A DNA stretch of 64,000 bases from Sulfopaludibacter sp035606355 (GTDB lineage: Bacteria; Acidobacteriota; Terriglobia; Bryobacterales; Bryobacteraceae): contig DATNFO010000039.1 of NCBI GenBank assembly GCA_035606355.1, forward strand, positions 62,001 to 126,000. Reading direction: 5' to 3'. The notes beneath the pieces were generated by a model. The model was not told the DNA's origin. It saw only the letters and a list, made by a program, of their open reading frames with translations, and did no database searches. Shown here piece after piece: positions 19,975 to 28,857 of the stretch. Position numbers and translations under genes: made by a program. Every line of letters starts with the position of its first letter. Position 1 is the stretch's first letter.

Positions 19975-20528
19975 GGCAGATCTCCCGGCGCCACGGTGTA
20001 ATGGAAGAATTCGAACTGGCTCCACGGCACGTAACCCGGCTCTCCGTCTGGACCCGGGGGAGGGACGATCGACCAGTGCCGCACCAGCGTCACGAGAACG
20101 GGCGGATCACCGGCGCGGTTATTGGCGCGCGCGATGTATCGAGCCGCATCGGGCCAAAGGCCGGAATTGGTGTCCAGCCGTAAGTTGTCGTTCATGTACT
20201 TGCGATACCGCTCCTCGAAGTACTTATCGACGATGCCGAGTTCCTCCATCCGCGGGAACCCCCACTTACTCGTCTGCCCATCGCGATAAGTGACCACGGC
20301 GTCGATATAACTGTTCAGCTTCGTGGGATCGGGCGCGAACATGTCCCACTTCTGGAAGAGTCCGAAGTAGAGCATATAGGGACGCACCATGTTACGGCAG
20401 GCAACAACCAGCGGCGTGTCTAAAGGAACGCACCAGCAGGTGATCGCGAACAGATTGAACGCGATAAATGCGCTGATGACGATGCGAGCATAAGGCCATT
20501 GGCGGCGCGGCGCCTTCTGAGTCAGCAT
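19971..20528 (-). CDS. Membrane-anchored partner of the HTTM protein
   Basis: 185 residues with one N-terminal TM helix (residues 13-33) and a soluble extracytoplasmic domain. The block YMLYFGLFQKWDMFAPDP is typical of proteins encoded next to HTTM genes. No enzyme motif is recognised. Translationally coupled to the HTTM gene; the TM helix plus Trp/Tyr-rich segment suggest a membrane complex of the two proteins. Confidence 0.75.
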   Translation of the reverse strand: MLTQKAPRRQWPYARIVISAFIAFNLFAITCWCVPLDTPLVVACRNMVRPYMLYFGLFQKWDMFAPDPTKLNSYIDAVVTYRDGQTSKWGFPRMEELGIVDKYFEERYRKYMNDNLRLDTNSGLWPDAARYIARANNRAGDPPVLVTLVRHWSIVPPPGPDGEPGYVPWSQFEFFHYTVAPGDLP

Positions 20529-20579
20529 CCTTCCCGAATTATAGGCCGCGGCAATGCGGTTTTACCCTCGTACAAAGGA

Positions 20580-20850
20580 AGGAAACGTGCGCGTACACCC
20601 GAAACACTGCGGAGGCGTCGCACTCCATTCGCCTTTCGATGCACCTTTTGCCGCTGCCTCACGGAGCCGTGAAAAACTCCGACTGCTGCCATCGTCGCGC
20701 TCCCTCCGCCTTTTCGATGCATCTTTTACCGCTCCCTAACGGTCACGGCTCCGTACGTACTTGATGCTGCTAACGGAGCCGTGACCGTAAGGGAGCGGTA
20801 AAAGGGGCCGGGGATACGGAACCAATTCGCTTTTTTCATACCCCCTCACA
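20580..20850. repeat. Long-hairpin intergenic element A
   Basis: The 335-bp gap has no gene. It contains a hairpin with 30-nt arms (20725-20754 and 20773-20802, one mismatch; arm begins TTTACCGCTCCCT) and an 18-nt loop ending TTGATGCTGCTA. Left of it lie decayed half-units of the same family (around 20620-20690), right of it a GC-rich GGCCGGGGATACGG flank and an AT-rich tail. The same family occurs at 44818, 58228 and 63290. In this copy the loop is inverted relative to the flanks. Confidence 0.85.
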
Positions 20851-20863
20851 ATCCCTCCGAGCC

Positions 20864-21244
20864 TCAATACCGCCCCCGCAGGCGGTCGATCCGGCGGCGG
20901 TCCCTCTTCGACGGTTTGCCTTGAAATTCAAAGTCGAAGTGGGGCGCCGCTTTTCGATCTTCGATCGCTTTCGCCCGCCGCGCGCGGCTTTCGTCCGTCT
21001 CGCGATACAACGCCTGAGCCACCGCCGCGGGTCCGCGCATCTCGCTCACCCCGAGCACTTCAATCTCAAACTCGGCCGCGGAGGTCTTCACGCGAAGCAT
21101 GTCCGCTACCTTCACTTCGCGAGCGGGTTTCGCGGCAACTCCGTTCGATTCGATACGCCCCAACTCGCAAGCCTTGGACGCGAGCGCGCGGCTTTTGAAG
21201 AACCGGGCGGCCCACAGCCACTTATCGATTCGTACGCCGTTCAG
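20864..21244 (-). CDS. S4-domain RNA-binding protein, Hsp15-like, CTG start
   Basis: 126 residues if started at CTG 21244. The N-terminus then reads LNGVRIDKWLWAARFFKSRA, an almost exact match to the opening of Hsp15/S4 proteins (VRLDKWLWAARF). The first ATG/GTG/TTG in frame is TTG 21163, which would delete half of the S4 domain; no ATG, GTG or TTG was found in the roughly 24 codons upstream of CTG. AAGGAG lies about ten bases before the CTG, and CTG overlaps the metH stop by four bases (CTGA). Hsp15 binds stalled 50S-nascent-chain complexes. The C-terminus is highly basic (PSKRDRRRIDRLRGRY). Confidence 0.85.
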   Translation of the reverse strand: MNGVRIDKWLWAARFFKSRALASKACELGRIESNGVAAKPAREVKVADMLRVKTSAAEFEIEVLGVSEMRGPAAVAQALYRETDESRARRAKAIEDRKAAPHFDFEFQGKPSKRDRRRIDRLRGRY

Positions 21245-24200
21245 GCCGCGGCTTCTCCTTCGGCAGCCGTGAAGTACGCGCAGTCGGGATGGTGGAACAC
21301 CAGCGCGCTGACGCTAGCCTCAGGCTCCATCATCATGCCCTCGGTCAGTTGCACTCCGATTTCGTCCGGCCGCAGCAGCTTCCAGATGCCCTGCTGATCG
21401 TCCAGGTTGGGACACGCCGGGTACCCGAAGCTATATCGTTTGCCGCGGTACTTGCTGGTGAAGCGATCGTGCATCGTCGTCGTGGGAGCGTCGGGAAAGC
21501 CCCAATCTTCGCGAATGCGGCGGTGCAGCCACTCCGCCGCGCCCTCCGCCGTCTCGATGGCCAAAGCCTGAATGCCGTGCGCTTTGAAGAACTCGCCTGC
21601 CTTCTTCCACTCCTCGCTCTTCTCGCGAACCTGCGCGCCGGCGGTCACGACGAACAGGGCCATGTGATCGCGCTTGCCCTCGGCCGCCGGAAGAATATAG
21701 TCGCTCAGGCAGAGGCCGTCCTCGCGGCGCTGCCTGCCGAACGCAAACGTATGCGCCGGCGTGTCCGCGCCGGGGGCGAACAGATGGATCGAATTCCCAT
21801 CGCGCTCCGCTTCGAAGAACTGCCACACAGCCTTCACCTTCAGGAACGCGCCCGCATCGTGCTTCAACTCTTCCATCTTGTGGAAGAGATCCAGCGCCGT
21901 GGCGTCGCGCTCCGCCAGAGCCTTATCGAAGTTGCCCTTGAAGCCCATGTGACGCCCGTACAGCATGAACGGATTGATGTAACTCCAGACCTCCGCCAGA
22001 TGCGGCACATCCCGCACCTTGCGATCGGAATAGGGCGCCTCGGGAACCGGGATATCCACGCGCACCTTCGAGCTGCGCCGCGTGGTAAACGGCACCGCGG
22101 GCTCCTCCACGGCGACCGCGACCGGAGCCTCCAGCGGCCGGTGCTGCTCCACCACCTTCGGCCGTTCCGCCGGATCCATCAGCCGGTTCATCAGGCTGAG
22201 CCCGGTCATCGCGTCTTTCGCGTAACACACCGTCTCGCCGTAGGCCGGCGCGATTTTGGTGCGCGTGAACTTCTCGCTCAGCGCAGCGCCGCCTACCAGT
22301 AGCGGCACAGCGATGCCCGCATCTTTCAGATCGTTCGCCGAGATCACCATCTGCTGCGTGCTCTTCACCAGCAGTCCGGAGAGTCCGATCGCATCCGGCC
22401 GGTGCTGCTTGGCCGCCTGAATCAAAACATCAGGCGGCACCTTGATCCCCAGGTTCACCACCGCGTAGCCGTTATTGGAGAGAATGATCTCCACCAGGTT
22501 CTTGCCGATATCGTGGACGTCGCCCTTCACGGTGGCGAGAAGCACTTTCCCGCGCGCAGCCGTGTCGGCCTTTTCCATGAACTGCTCCAGGTGGTTCACC
22601 GCGGCTTTCATCGCCTCGGCCGATTGCAGCACCTCCGCCACGATCAGCTCATTGTTGTTGAACAGCCGCCCGACCTCGCTCATGCCGGCCATCAGGGGTC
22701 CGTTGATGATGTCCAGGGGTGCGGCGCCCTCCGCGCGCTTGCGTTCCAGGTCCCCGATCAGGCCGTCCTTCGTGCCTTCAATGATGTAATTGGCCAGCCG
22801 CTGATCCAGCGGCAGATCTTCGGCATGCTGCTTCACGCGCTTTCCACTCTTGCGGAAGTGCTCCGTGATGAGCGCGATGTGCGCCTGATTGATCGCGACC
22901 TTCTGTTCCTGCGTCTGCTCGCGCCAATCCTCCGGCGCGTTGGCCAGCGCGGCATCTTCGCTGCCCCACACCGGCCGGTTGAAGAGCAGATTCTCCGCCA
23001 GGTGGCGTTCCTCTTCGGGAATGGACGCGAACCGCTCCAGTTTCTGCGCGTTGACGATCGCCAGATCCAGCCCCGCCTTGGTGCAGTAATACAGGAATAC
23101 CGAATTCACCACTTCGCGCGCCGACGCGGGCAGCCCGAAGCTGATATTGGAAATTCCGAGCACGGTTTTGGCGTACGGAATCTTCTCTTTAATCAGCCGT
23201 ATGCCTTCGATTGTCTCCACCGCCGCGCCGATATAGTTCGCGTCGCCAGTGGCGCACGGAAACACCAGCGGATCGAAGACAATGTCCTCGGGCTCGATGC
23301 CGTACTTCTCCGTGAGCAGCTTGTACGAGCGCTCGGCGATGGCCAATTTGCGTTCGCGCGTGAAGGCCTGCGCCTGCTGCTTGTCTTCGTCGATGGACCC
23401 GACCACCAGCGCCGCGCCGAACCGCTTCGCGACGGGGCAGACGCGCTCGAACTTCTCCTCGCCGTCTTCCAGGTTGATCGAGTTGATGATCGCTTTACCC
23501 TGGCAGTAAGTGAGAGCCAGTTCGATGGCGCGCGGATCGGTAGTATCGATCATCACCGGCGCTTTGATCTTGCGGATCAGCTTTTCATAAAACGGCGGAA
23601 TGTCCTCGATCTCATCGCGGTCCGTGCTCTGCAAGCACACGTCGATGATGTGCGCGCCATTCTTCACCTGCCATCGCGCAATCTCCGTCGCTTCTTCCCA
23701 CTTCTCCGCCGCGACCATGTCCTTGAACAGCCGCGACCCGATCACGTTCGTGCGCTCGCCGACGATCAGCGGCCGGTTGCTTTCCTCCGCCTCGACGAGA
23801 TCCACGCCCGAATAATAGGCGCGGTGCGGCTTTGCCGGGAAGGCGCGCGGTTTCTTGCCCTGCGCCATCTCCGCGATTGCTTTGATGTGCGCATCGGTGG
23901 TGCCGCAGCACCCGCCGACCATGTTCAGCCAGCCGTTATCGATGAAGCGTTCGAGCTGTGCCGCGAGCGATTCCGGCGTTTCCAGGTACTTCCCTTCCTC
24001 GTTCGGCAGCCCCGCGTTCGGATAGCAGGAAACACGCACGGGCGACATTTCGTTGACGGTGCGGATGTGGTCCGTCATCAATTCCGGACCGGTCGCGCAG
24101 TTGAGACCGATGGAGATCAGGTCGGCATGCATGATGGACGCGACGAACGCATCGGCCGGCTGCCCGGCGAGCATCGTGCCGGTAAGTTCGATCGTTCCCG

Positions 24201-24792
24201 AGACCATCGTGGGAATGCGATGGCCGCGTTCCTGCCGCAAGCGGTCGATGGCCAGCAGCGCCGCCTTGATGCTGCGCGTATCGTTGCACGTCTCGACAAT
24301 CAGCACGTCCGCGCCGCCATCCAAAAGCCCGCGGGCCTGCTCGTAGAAGGCGTCCGTCAAATCGGGAAAGGTGATTCCGCCGACCACCGTGATGGCTTTG
24401 GTGGTGGGACCCATGGAGCCACCGACGAAGCGCGGCCGCTCCGGAGTGGAGAATTCGTCGGCCGCCTGGCGCGCCAGTTGCGCGGCTTTGACGTTGATTT
24501 CGTAAGCCTTCTCTTGCAGTCCGTACTCGCCCATGGAAACGCGAGTGCCGTTGAATGAATTCGTCTCGATCAAATCGGAGCCGGCGCGCAGATACGCGCG
24601 GTGAACGTCCAATACTACATCCGGCCGGTACTCGACCAGCATTTCATTGCAGCCCTCCAGCGCCGGGCCGCCGAAATCGGAAGCAGTCAAGTGCCGCTGC
24701 TGCAACATGGTGCCCATGGCCCCGTCCAGTATGAGGACACGTTGATCCAGAATGTCGAAAAGAGCGCGCTGGCGCTCGGCAGATGTGGACAT
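21241..24792 (-). CDS. metH: Cobalamin-dependent methionine synthase
   Basis: 1183 residues from ATG 24792, full length for MetH. Domain order: homocysteine-binding barrel with zinc cysteines in LNCATG (about 231) and MVGGCCGTTDAH (about 292); pterin/5-methyl-THF-binding barrel (RTNVIGSRLFKDMV onwards); B12 cap and Rossmann domain with DVHDIGKN near 758, whose His ligates cobalt; SAM-binding reactivation domain at the C-terminus (GYPACPNLDDQQGIWKLL). Transfers methyl from methyl-THF to homocysteine in the cytoplasm. GGAG lies about 15 bases before the ATG. Only 109 bp separate it from the divergent GH2 gene, and no riboswitch is evident. The Hsp15-like gene follows with a four-base overlap. 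Confidence 0.97.
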   Translation of the reverse strand: MSTSAERQRALFDILDQRVLILDGAMGTMLQQRHLTASDFGGPALEGCNEMLVEYRPDVVLDVHRAYLRAGSDLIETNSFNGTRVSMGEYGLQEKAYEINVKAAQLARQAADEFSTPERPRFVGGSMGPTTKAITVVGGITFPDLTDAFYEQARGLLDGGADVLIVETCNDTRSIKAALLAIDRLRQERGHRIPTMVSGTIELTGTMLAGQPADAFVASIMHADLISIGLNCATGPELMTDHIRTVNEMSPVRVSCYPNAGLPNEEGKYLETPESLAAQLERFIDNGWLNMVGGCCGTTDAHIKAIAEMAQGKKPRAFPAKPHRAYYSGVDLVEAEESNRPLIVGERTNVIGSRLFKDMVAAEKWEEATEIARWQVKNGAHIIDVCLQSTDRDEIEDIPPFYEKLIRKIKAPVMIDTTDPRAIELALTYCQGKAIINSINLEDGEEKFERVCPVAKRFGAALVVGSIDEDKQQAQAFTRERKLAIAERSYKLLTEKYGIEPEDIVFDPLVFPCATGDANYIGAAVETIEGIRLIKEKIPYAKTVLGISNISFGLPASAREVVNSVFLYYCTKAGLDLAIVNAQKLERFASIPEEERHLAENLLFNRPVWGSEDAALANAPEDWREQTQEQKVAINQAHIALITEHFRKSGKRVKQHAEDLPLDQRLANYIIEGTKDGLIGDLERKRAEGAAPLDIINGPLMAGMSEVGRLFNNNELIVAEVLQSAEAMKAAVNHLEQFMEKADTAARGKVLLATVKGDVHDIGKNLVEIILSNNGYAVVNLGIKVPPDVLIQAAKQHRPDAIGLSGLLVKSTQQMVISANDLKDAGIAVPLLVGGAALSEKFTRTKIAPAYGETVCYAKDAMTGLSLMNRLMDPAERPKVVEQHRPLEAPVAVAVEEPAVPFTTRRSSKVRVDIPVPEAPYSDRKVRDVPHLAEVWSYINPFMLYGRHMGFKGNFDKALAERDATALDLFHKMEELKHDAGAFLKVKAVWQFFEAERDGNSIHLFAPGADTPAHTFAFGRQRREDGLCLSDYILPAAEGKRDHMALFVVTAGAQVREKSEEWKKAGEFFKAHGIQALAIETAEGAAEWLHRRIREDWGFPDAPTTTMHDRFTSKYRGKRYSFGYPACPNLDDQQGIWKLLRPDEIGVQLTEGMMMEPEASVSALVFHHPDCAYFTAAEGEAAA

Positions 24793-24901
24793 AAGAGAAA
24801 GAGAGACTCCTTCAATTCTAGCAAGCCGGGGGAAGGAGCCGTGGCGATTCGCAGGCTCGCGCAAGCAAGCGCGCCGTCACATCATGTTACTGTCTGAAAT
24901 C

Positions 24902-27178
24902 ATGAACCGCCGCGAATTCTTTTTCGTGTCCGCGACTGCCGCTGCCCAGACATCCACTCCGAAATCGACCGGTACGCACCAGCGCGTCTACCCGATCAAT
25001 CGCAACTGGCTCTTTGGCGGCAAGACTCGCCCCGGCGTTCTCGATGCCGCCTTCAACGACTCCGCCTGGGAGCGCGTCACCCTACCGCATACCAATGCCC
25101 GCTTTCCGTGGCATAGCTTCGATGAAGCTGTATTCCAGTATGTCTCCGCGTACCGGCGGCACTTCACCGCTCCCGCGGCATGGCAGGGCAAACGCGTTTT
25201 CGTGGATTTCGGCGGCGCCATGACGGCGGCCACCACGGCCATCAACGGCCATAAGTTCACCGAGTACCGCGGCGGCTACACTCCCTTTTCTTTCGAGCTC
25301 ACGCCACATCTGAAGCTCGGCGCCGCCAACGTTCTCGCCGTCGAACTCGACTCCACGGAGCGCGCCGACATTCCGCCCTTCGGCGGCAACATCGATTACC
25401 TCACGTTCGGCGGGATTTACCGCGATGTGCAACTCCGCGTGGTGCCGCACCTGTTTATCGAGAACGTCTACGCCAAGCCCGTGGCGCCGCTCGGCCCGAA
25501 CCGCAGCGTGCTGGTGCGCTGCCATCTCAACGGCAATGCCGAAGGACCGGTCACGCTCAGGGCCGAACTGCGCGACGGCGAACGCCTGATCAAAACCGCG
25601 TCCGCCACGTTCCAATCGGGGGCCGATTTCCATGACGTCACGCTCGACCAACTCGGCGATGTACAACTCTGGAGCCTGACTACGCCGAAGCTCTATCGCG
25701 TCGACGTTCGCCTCACCGGACCCGGAAATCTTCGCGACGAATACTCCACGCGAATCGGCTTTCGCGAGGCGCGTTTCACGCCGGACGGCTTCATGCTCAA
25801 CGGCGAACGCGTCAAACTTCGCGGACTTAACCGCCATCAGACGTATCCGTACGTGGGCAGCGCCATGCCCGCTCGCGTGCAGCGGCGCGACGCCCACATT
25901 CTTCGCAATGAGCTGCATTGCAACCTCGTGCGCACGAGCCACTATCCGCAATCGCCCGATTTTCTCGATGCGTGCGACGAGCTCGGCCTGCTCGTGCTGG
26001 AAGAGATTCCCGGCTGGCAGCACATCGGCGACGCGGCATGGCAGGAGATCGCCACTCGCAACGTCAGCGAAATGATCCGCCGCGATTGGAACCACCCCTC
26101 CATCATTCTGTGGGGCGTGCGCATCAACGAATCGCCGGACAATCACGATTTCTACACGCGCACCAACGCGCTCGCGCATTCACTCGACGACGCCCGGCAG
26201 ACCGGCGGCATCCGCTACAACTATCAATCGGAGCTGCTGGAAGATGTGTTCACGATGAACGATTTCGGCTGGCCCCTTCGCCAGCCCAATCACCCGCTCT
26301 ACCTGAACACGGAATTCGTGGGCCACACCTATTCCACCAAGCGATGGGACAACATCGAGCGTGTTGCCGAGCACGTGCGGCGCCACGCTCGCGTGCACAA
26401 TCAGCTTGCCGGCGACAACCGCTACGCCGGCGGCATCGGCTGGTGCGCCTTCGACTACAACACGCACAAGAATTTCGGAAGCGGCGACCACATTTGCTAT
26501 CACGGGGTGAGCGACATTTTCCGCATGCCGAAGCCGGCCGCCTACTTCTATCAATCGCAGTGCGACCCGGAGCGGGAGATCGTGCTCGAAGCAGGCTTCT
26601 TCTGGAGCTCCGGCGATCGCTCCGGCGCGGGTGGCACGGGACCGGTGCCCATTCTCTCCAACTGCGACCGGCTCAAAATCTATTACGCGGGCGAGTTCAA
26701 GAAAGAGATTGAGCCGGACCGCCAGACGTATCCGCATCTCAAGTACCCGCCGTTTACGATGAACATCGGCGATATTCCGCTGAACCCGTGGGGCGACTTG
26801 AAGATCGAAGGGTATCTCAACGGAAAGCTCGTAAAGACGCTCGTGCTCTCTGGCAGCGGCCGCGACGCCGATCTCAAGATGGCGGCCGACGATCGCGAAT
26901 TGATTGCCGATGGACGCGACGCAACGCGCGTCACGTTCCGCCTCACGGACGAAACCGGCAACATCCGCAACCTCTCGACGGCGGCGCTCGCGCTGACCCT
27001 TACCGGGCCCGCCACTCTGATCGGCGAGAACCCGCTGTCGCTGGCGGGCGGCACGGGCGCGGTCTGGATCAAAGCGAAAGAGACGGCGGGGACGGTGCAC
27101 CTGGTCGCGCGCCACGCGGTATTGGGCGAGCGCAACGTGCAGATTCAAATTGCAGCGGCGCCGGGCGAGATGCTGTAA
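24902..27178 (+). CDS. Glycoside hydrolase family 2 (beta-galactosidase-like), Tat-exported
   Basis: 758 residues from ATG 24902; an ATG at 24884 is possible. N-terminal RREFFFVSATAAA suggests Tat export. Domains in order: jelly-roll sugar-binding (residues 40-200), Ig-like domain (200-310), TIM barrel (310-600) with acid/base Glu in RINESPD (about 410) and nucleophile Glu in LNTEFVGH (about 471), and C-terminal Ig-like domains. GH2 covers beta-galactosidases, glucuronidases and related enzymes; specificity cannot be read here. Its 3' end is part of a tandem duplication with the convergent gene. Confidence 0.92.
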   Translation: MNRREFFFVSATAAAQTSTPKSTGTHQRVYPINRNWLFGGKTRPGVLDAAFNDSAWERVTLPHTNARFPWHSFDEAVFQYVSAYRRHFTAPAAWQGKRVFVDFGGAMTAATTAINGHKFTEYRGGYTPFSFELTPHLKLGAANVLAVELDSTERADIPPFGGNIDYLTFGGIYRDVQLRVVPHLFIENVYAKPVAPLGPNRSVLVRCHLNGNAEGPVTLRAELRDGERLIKTASATFQSGADFHDVTLDQLGDVQLWSLTTPKLYRVDVRLTGPGNLRDEYSTRIGFREARFTPDGFMLNGERVKLRGLNRHQTYPYVGSAMPARVQRRDAHILRNELHCNLVRTSHYPQSPDFLDACDELGLLVLEEIPGWQHIGDAAWQEIATRNVSEMIRRDWNHPSIILWGVRINESPDNHDFYTRTNALAHSLDDARQTGGIRYNYQSELLEDVFTMNDFGWPLRQPNHPLYLNTEFVGHTYSTKRWDNIERVAEHVRRHARVHNQLAGDNRYAGGIGWCAFDYNTHKNFGSGDHICYHGVSDIFRMPKPAAYFYQSQCDPEREIVLEAGFFWSSGDRSGAGGTGPVPILSNCDRLKIYYAGEFKKEIEPDRQTYPHLKYPPFTMNIGDIPLNPWGDLKIEGYLNGKLVKTLVLSGSGRDADLKMAADDRELIADGRDATRVTFRLTDETGNIRNLSTAALALTLTGPATLIGENPLSLAGGTGAVWIKAKETAGTVHLVARHAVLGERNVQIQIAAAPGEML

Positions 27179-27549
27179 GACCGGCTGAGGCCGCTATGCG
27201 CAGACCGGCTCGCGCGGAGTAAGGCCAACCAATCAGCACGCCGAGAGCGATGCCGGCCATGGCGAACCATCGCGTCCGCGGACCCAGCGGCTGCTGTGGC
27301 AGGGAGGGCGGATCGCGCGCCACGCCGCATTGGGCAAGCGCGACGTGCGCATTCAAATTGCAGCGGCGCCGGGCGAGATGCTGTAAGACCGGCTAAGGCC
27401 GCTATGCGCACACCGGCTCGCGCGGAGTAAGAATCGGGCCACGGAACGGCGGCTTCAGCCAACCAATCAGCAGGCCGAGAGCGATGCCGGCTATGGCGAA
27501 CCATCGCGTCCGCGGACCCAGCGGCTGCTGTGGCAGGGAGGGCGGATCG
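27105..27549. repeat. Diverged 208-bp tandem duplication at convergent gene ends
   Basis: Copy 1 (27105-27315) contains the last 24 codons of the GH2 gene plus a broken copy of the Wzz-like C-terminus. Copy 2 (27313-27549) contains a broken copy of the GH2 end plus the functional Wzz-like C-terminus. The copies begin 208 bp apart, differ by scattered substitutions and by 26 bp (about 27431-27456) present only in copy 2, and share ATCG at the junction. The 223-bp gap 27179-27401 is thus made of gene remnants. Confidence 0.88.
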
Positions 27550-28841
27550 AGCACCTCGAGATTTTGTCCGAGCTTGGCTTCGAGCGCGACCTCCACGTCG
27601 GACCCTTTCCCCGCGGCCGCAGCGTCATCTCTCATCTCACGGCCATGCTGTTCGGTCATCCTCGTCACAATTTGACGTACGGCCGCCTGTGCGTGCGACG
27701 CATTCTTATAGCTGAAGGAAATGAGGCAGAGCGAGTCCGCCGCGCCGAAGGCAGACACGTGCAGGTCGCGCTGCCCCATGTGACGCACGATCTCCGGCAT
27801 CGACGCACCGCGCCGTTCTTCCGGGTATAGGTTCAGCCGCTCGATGATTCCCTGCAAGCTCTGGTCGCTCATCGCCGACTCTTGAAGCCGCTGGACCTCT
27901 TCGTGCGCCCGCCGCGCCGGCAACCCGGCGAGCACGCGCGCAGGCAGACCCATTGGAGCAGTGACCCTGAGCACCGCCACGGACTGATACCGCTGCGGCG
28001 TCGCAAGGGTCGCGATGAGCCACCCGGCCGCGCATCCGGCTGCGGCGAGACCAGCGATTTGGATGGTCCGCCGCCTCTGGCGAAGGAAGCAGGCGAAAAA
28101 CAGGCCGGCGGCCAAACCGATGGCAACGAGCAGCCACGCTTCGCCAAGTCCAAGCCGCGCCACAGGCGGCTCTGAGATGCGATAGATTTTCCCTATGCCA
28201 ACCGGCTCCTTCCACGTCTCCGATCCAACACGAATGCGGTAGCGGTTCTGCAACGCGCTGAAGGTGACCAGCCGCGCGGCCATCTCCCGCGCTACGCCCT
28301 CCGCTTTCGCCTGATCCGGATAATCGAAGGAGAAACTGACACTCTCCGGCGTTGCTCCATACCGGATTGACATGTGGTCGCGCATCTTCTGCACCACGTC
28401 TTCCATCGGCATGCGGCTTAGCTCATCTGCGTACAGATTCAACTCCGGAAGCCGAATGATGGATATAAGGGCGCTGCGGCTCATCACGTCGTCGCGAATC
28501 TGTGCCAGGGCGAAGTTCGAATTCGGATCCTCGACTGTCGCGACGCCCCGCGAAATCGAGTCGTCTGTAACGGCCTTCAACGTGAAGGTCGCACGGTACG
28601 GATGGGACACCAGCCAGCCTCCGGCCCCGATCGCCACCGCACCCGCGACACCCAGCATCGCCGCCATCTTCCAAAATGGAGCGTCGTTCAACAGCCGCAT
28701 TCGGACCGCGCCTCCCAGCACGTTGAAAAACTCCGACAAACTCGGAGCGACGTCTTCCAACAGAGCGTCGAACTCCGCGCCATAGCGCCGCCGCCAGTTC
28801 GACGGATATAGCCGCGCCGCCGCGCGAATCCACTGCCTCAT
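27402..28841 (-). CDS. PadR-operon membrane protein with duplicated Wzz-like domains
   Basis: 479 residues from ATG 28841, with AGGAGG about 11 bases upstream. An N-terminal cytoplasmic block (RLYPSNWRRRYGAEFDALLED) recurs in its neighbour and loosely in the EF-hand protein at 56543. Then TM at about 63-80, a periplasmic segment with a VSFSFDYPDQAKA motif, two TMs, a second periplasmic segment, and a C-terminal TM after LEVLDPPSLPQQPLGPR. The last motif is characteristic of polysaccharide co-polymerases (Wzz/PCP). The second half repeats the first, so this looks like an internally duplicated PCP. No tyrosine-kinase domain. Role in glycan chain-length control is inferred only. Confidence 0.75.
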   Translation of the reverse strand: MRQWIRAAARLYPSNWRRRYGAEFDALLEDVAPSLSEFFNVLGGAVRMRLLNDAPFWKMAAMLGVAGAVAIGAGGWLVSHPYRATFTLKAVTDDSISRGVATVEDPNSNFALAQIRDDVMSRSALISIIRLPELNLYADELSRMPMEDVVQKMRDHMSIRYGATPESVSFSFDYPDQAKAEGVAREMAARLVTFSALQNRYRIRVGSETWKEPVGIGKIYRISEPPVARLGLGEAWLLVAIGLAAGLFFACFLRQRRRTIQIAGLAAAGCAAGWLIATLATPQRYQSVAVLRVTAPMGLPARVLAGLPARRAHEEVQRLQESAMSDQSLQGIIERLNLYPEERRGASMPEIVRHMGQRDLHVSAFGAADSLCLISFSYKNASHAQAAVRQIVTRMTEQHGREMRDDAAAAGKGSDVEVALEAKLGQNLEVLDPPSLPQQPLGPRTRWFAIAGIALGLLIGWLKPPFRGPILTPREPVCA

Positions 28842-28857
28842 GCGCGCCGCCGCCTCC

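Noticed and set aside
22402..24558. 718-codon open frame antisense to metH
   Set aside because: The metH strand contains all domains; the antisense frame has no recognisable motif and is Arg/His/Gln-rich as shadows are.
24752..24901. N-terminal extension of the GH2 protein
   Set aside because: It would be antisense to the start of metH and would bury the Tat signal that begins at the ATG 24902.
27069..27504. Two small minus-strand ORFs with Wzz-like C-terminal sequence
   Set aside because: They are explained by the tandem duplication of the Wzz-like gene end and have no independent start.
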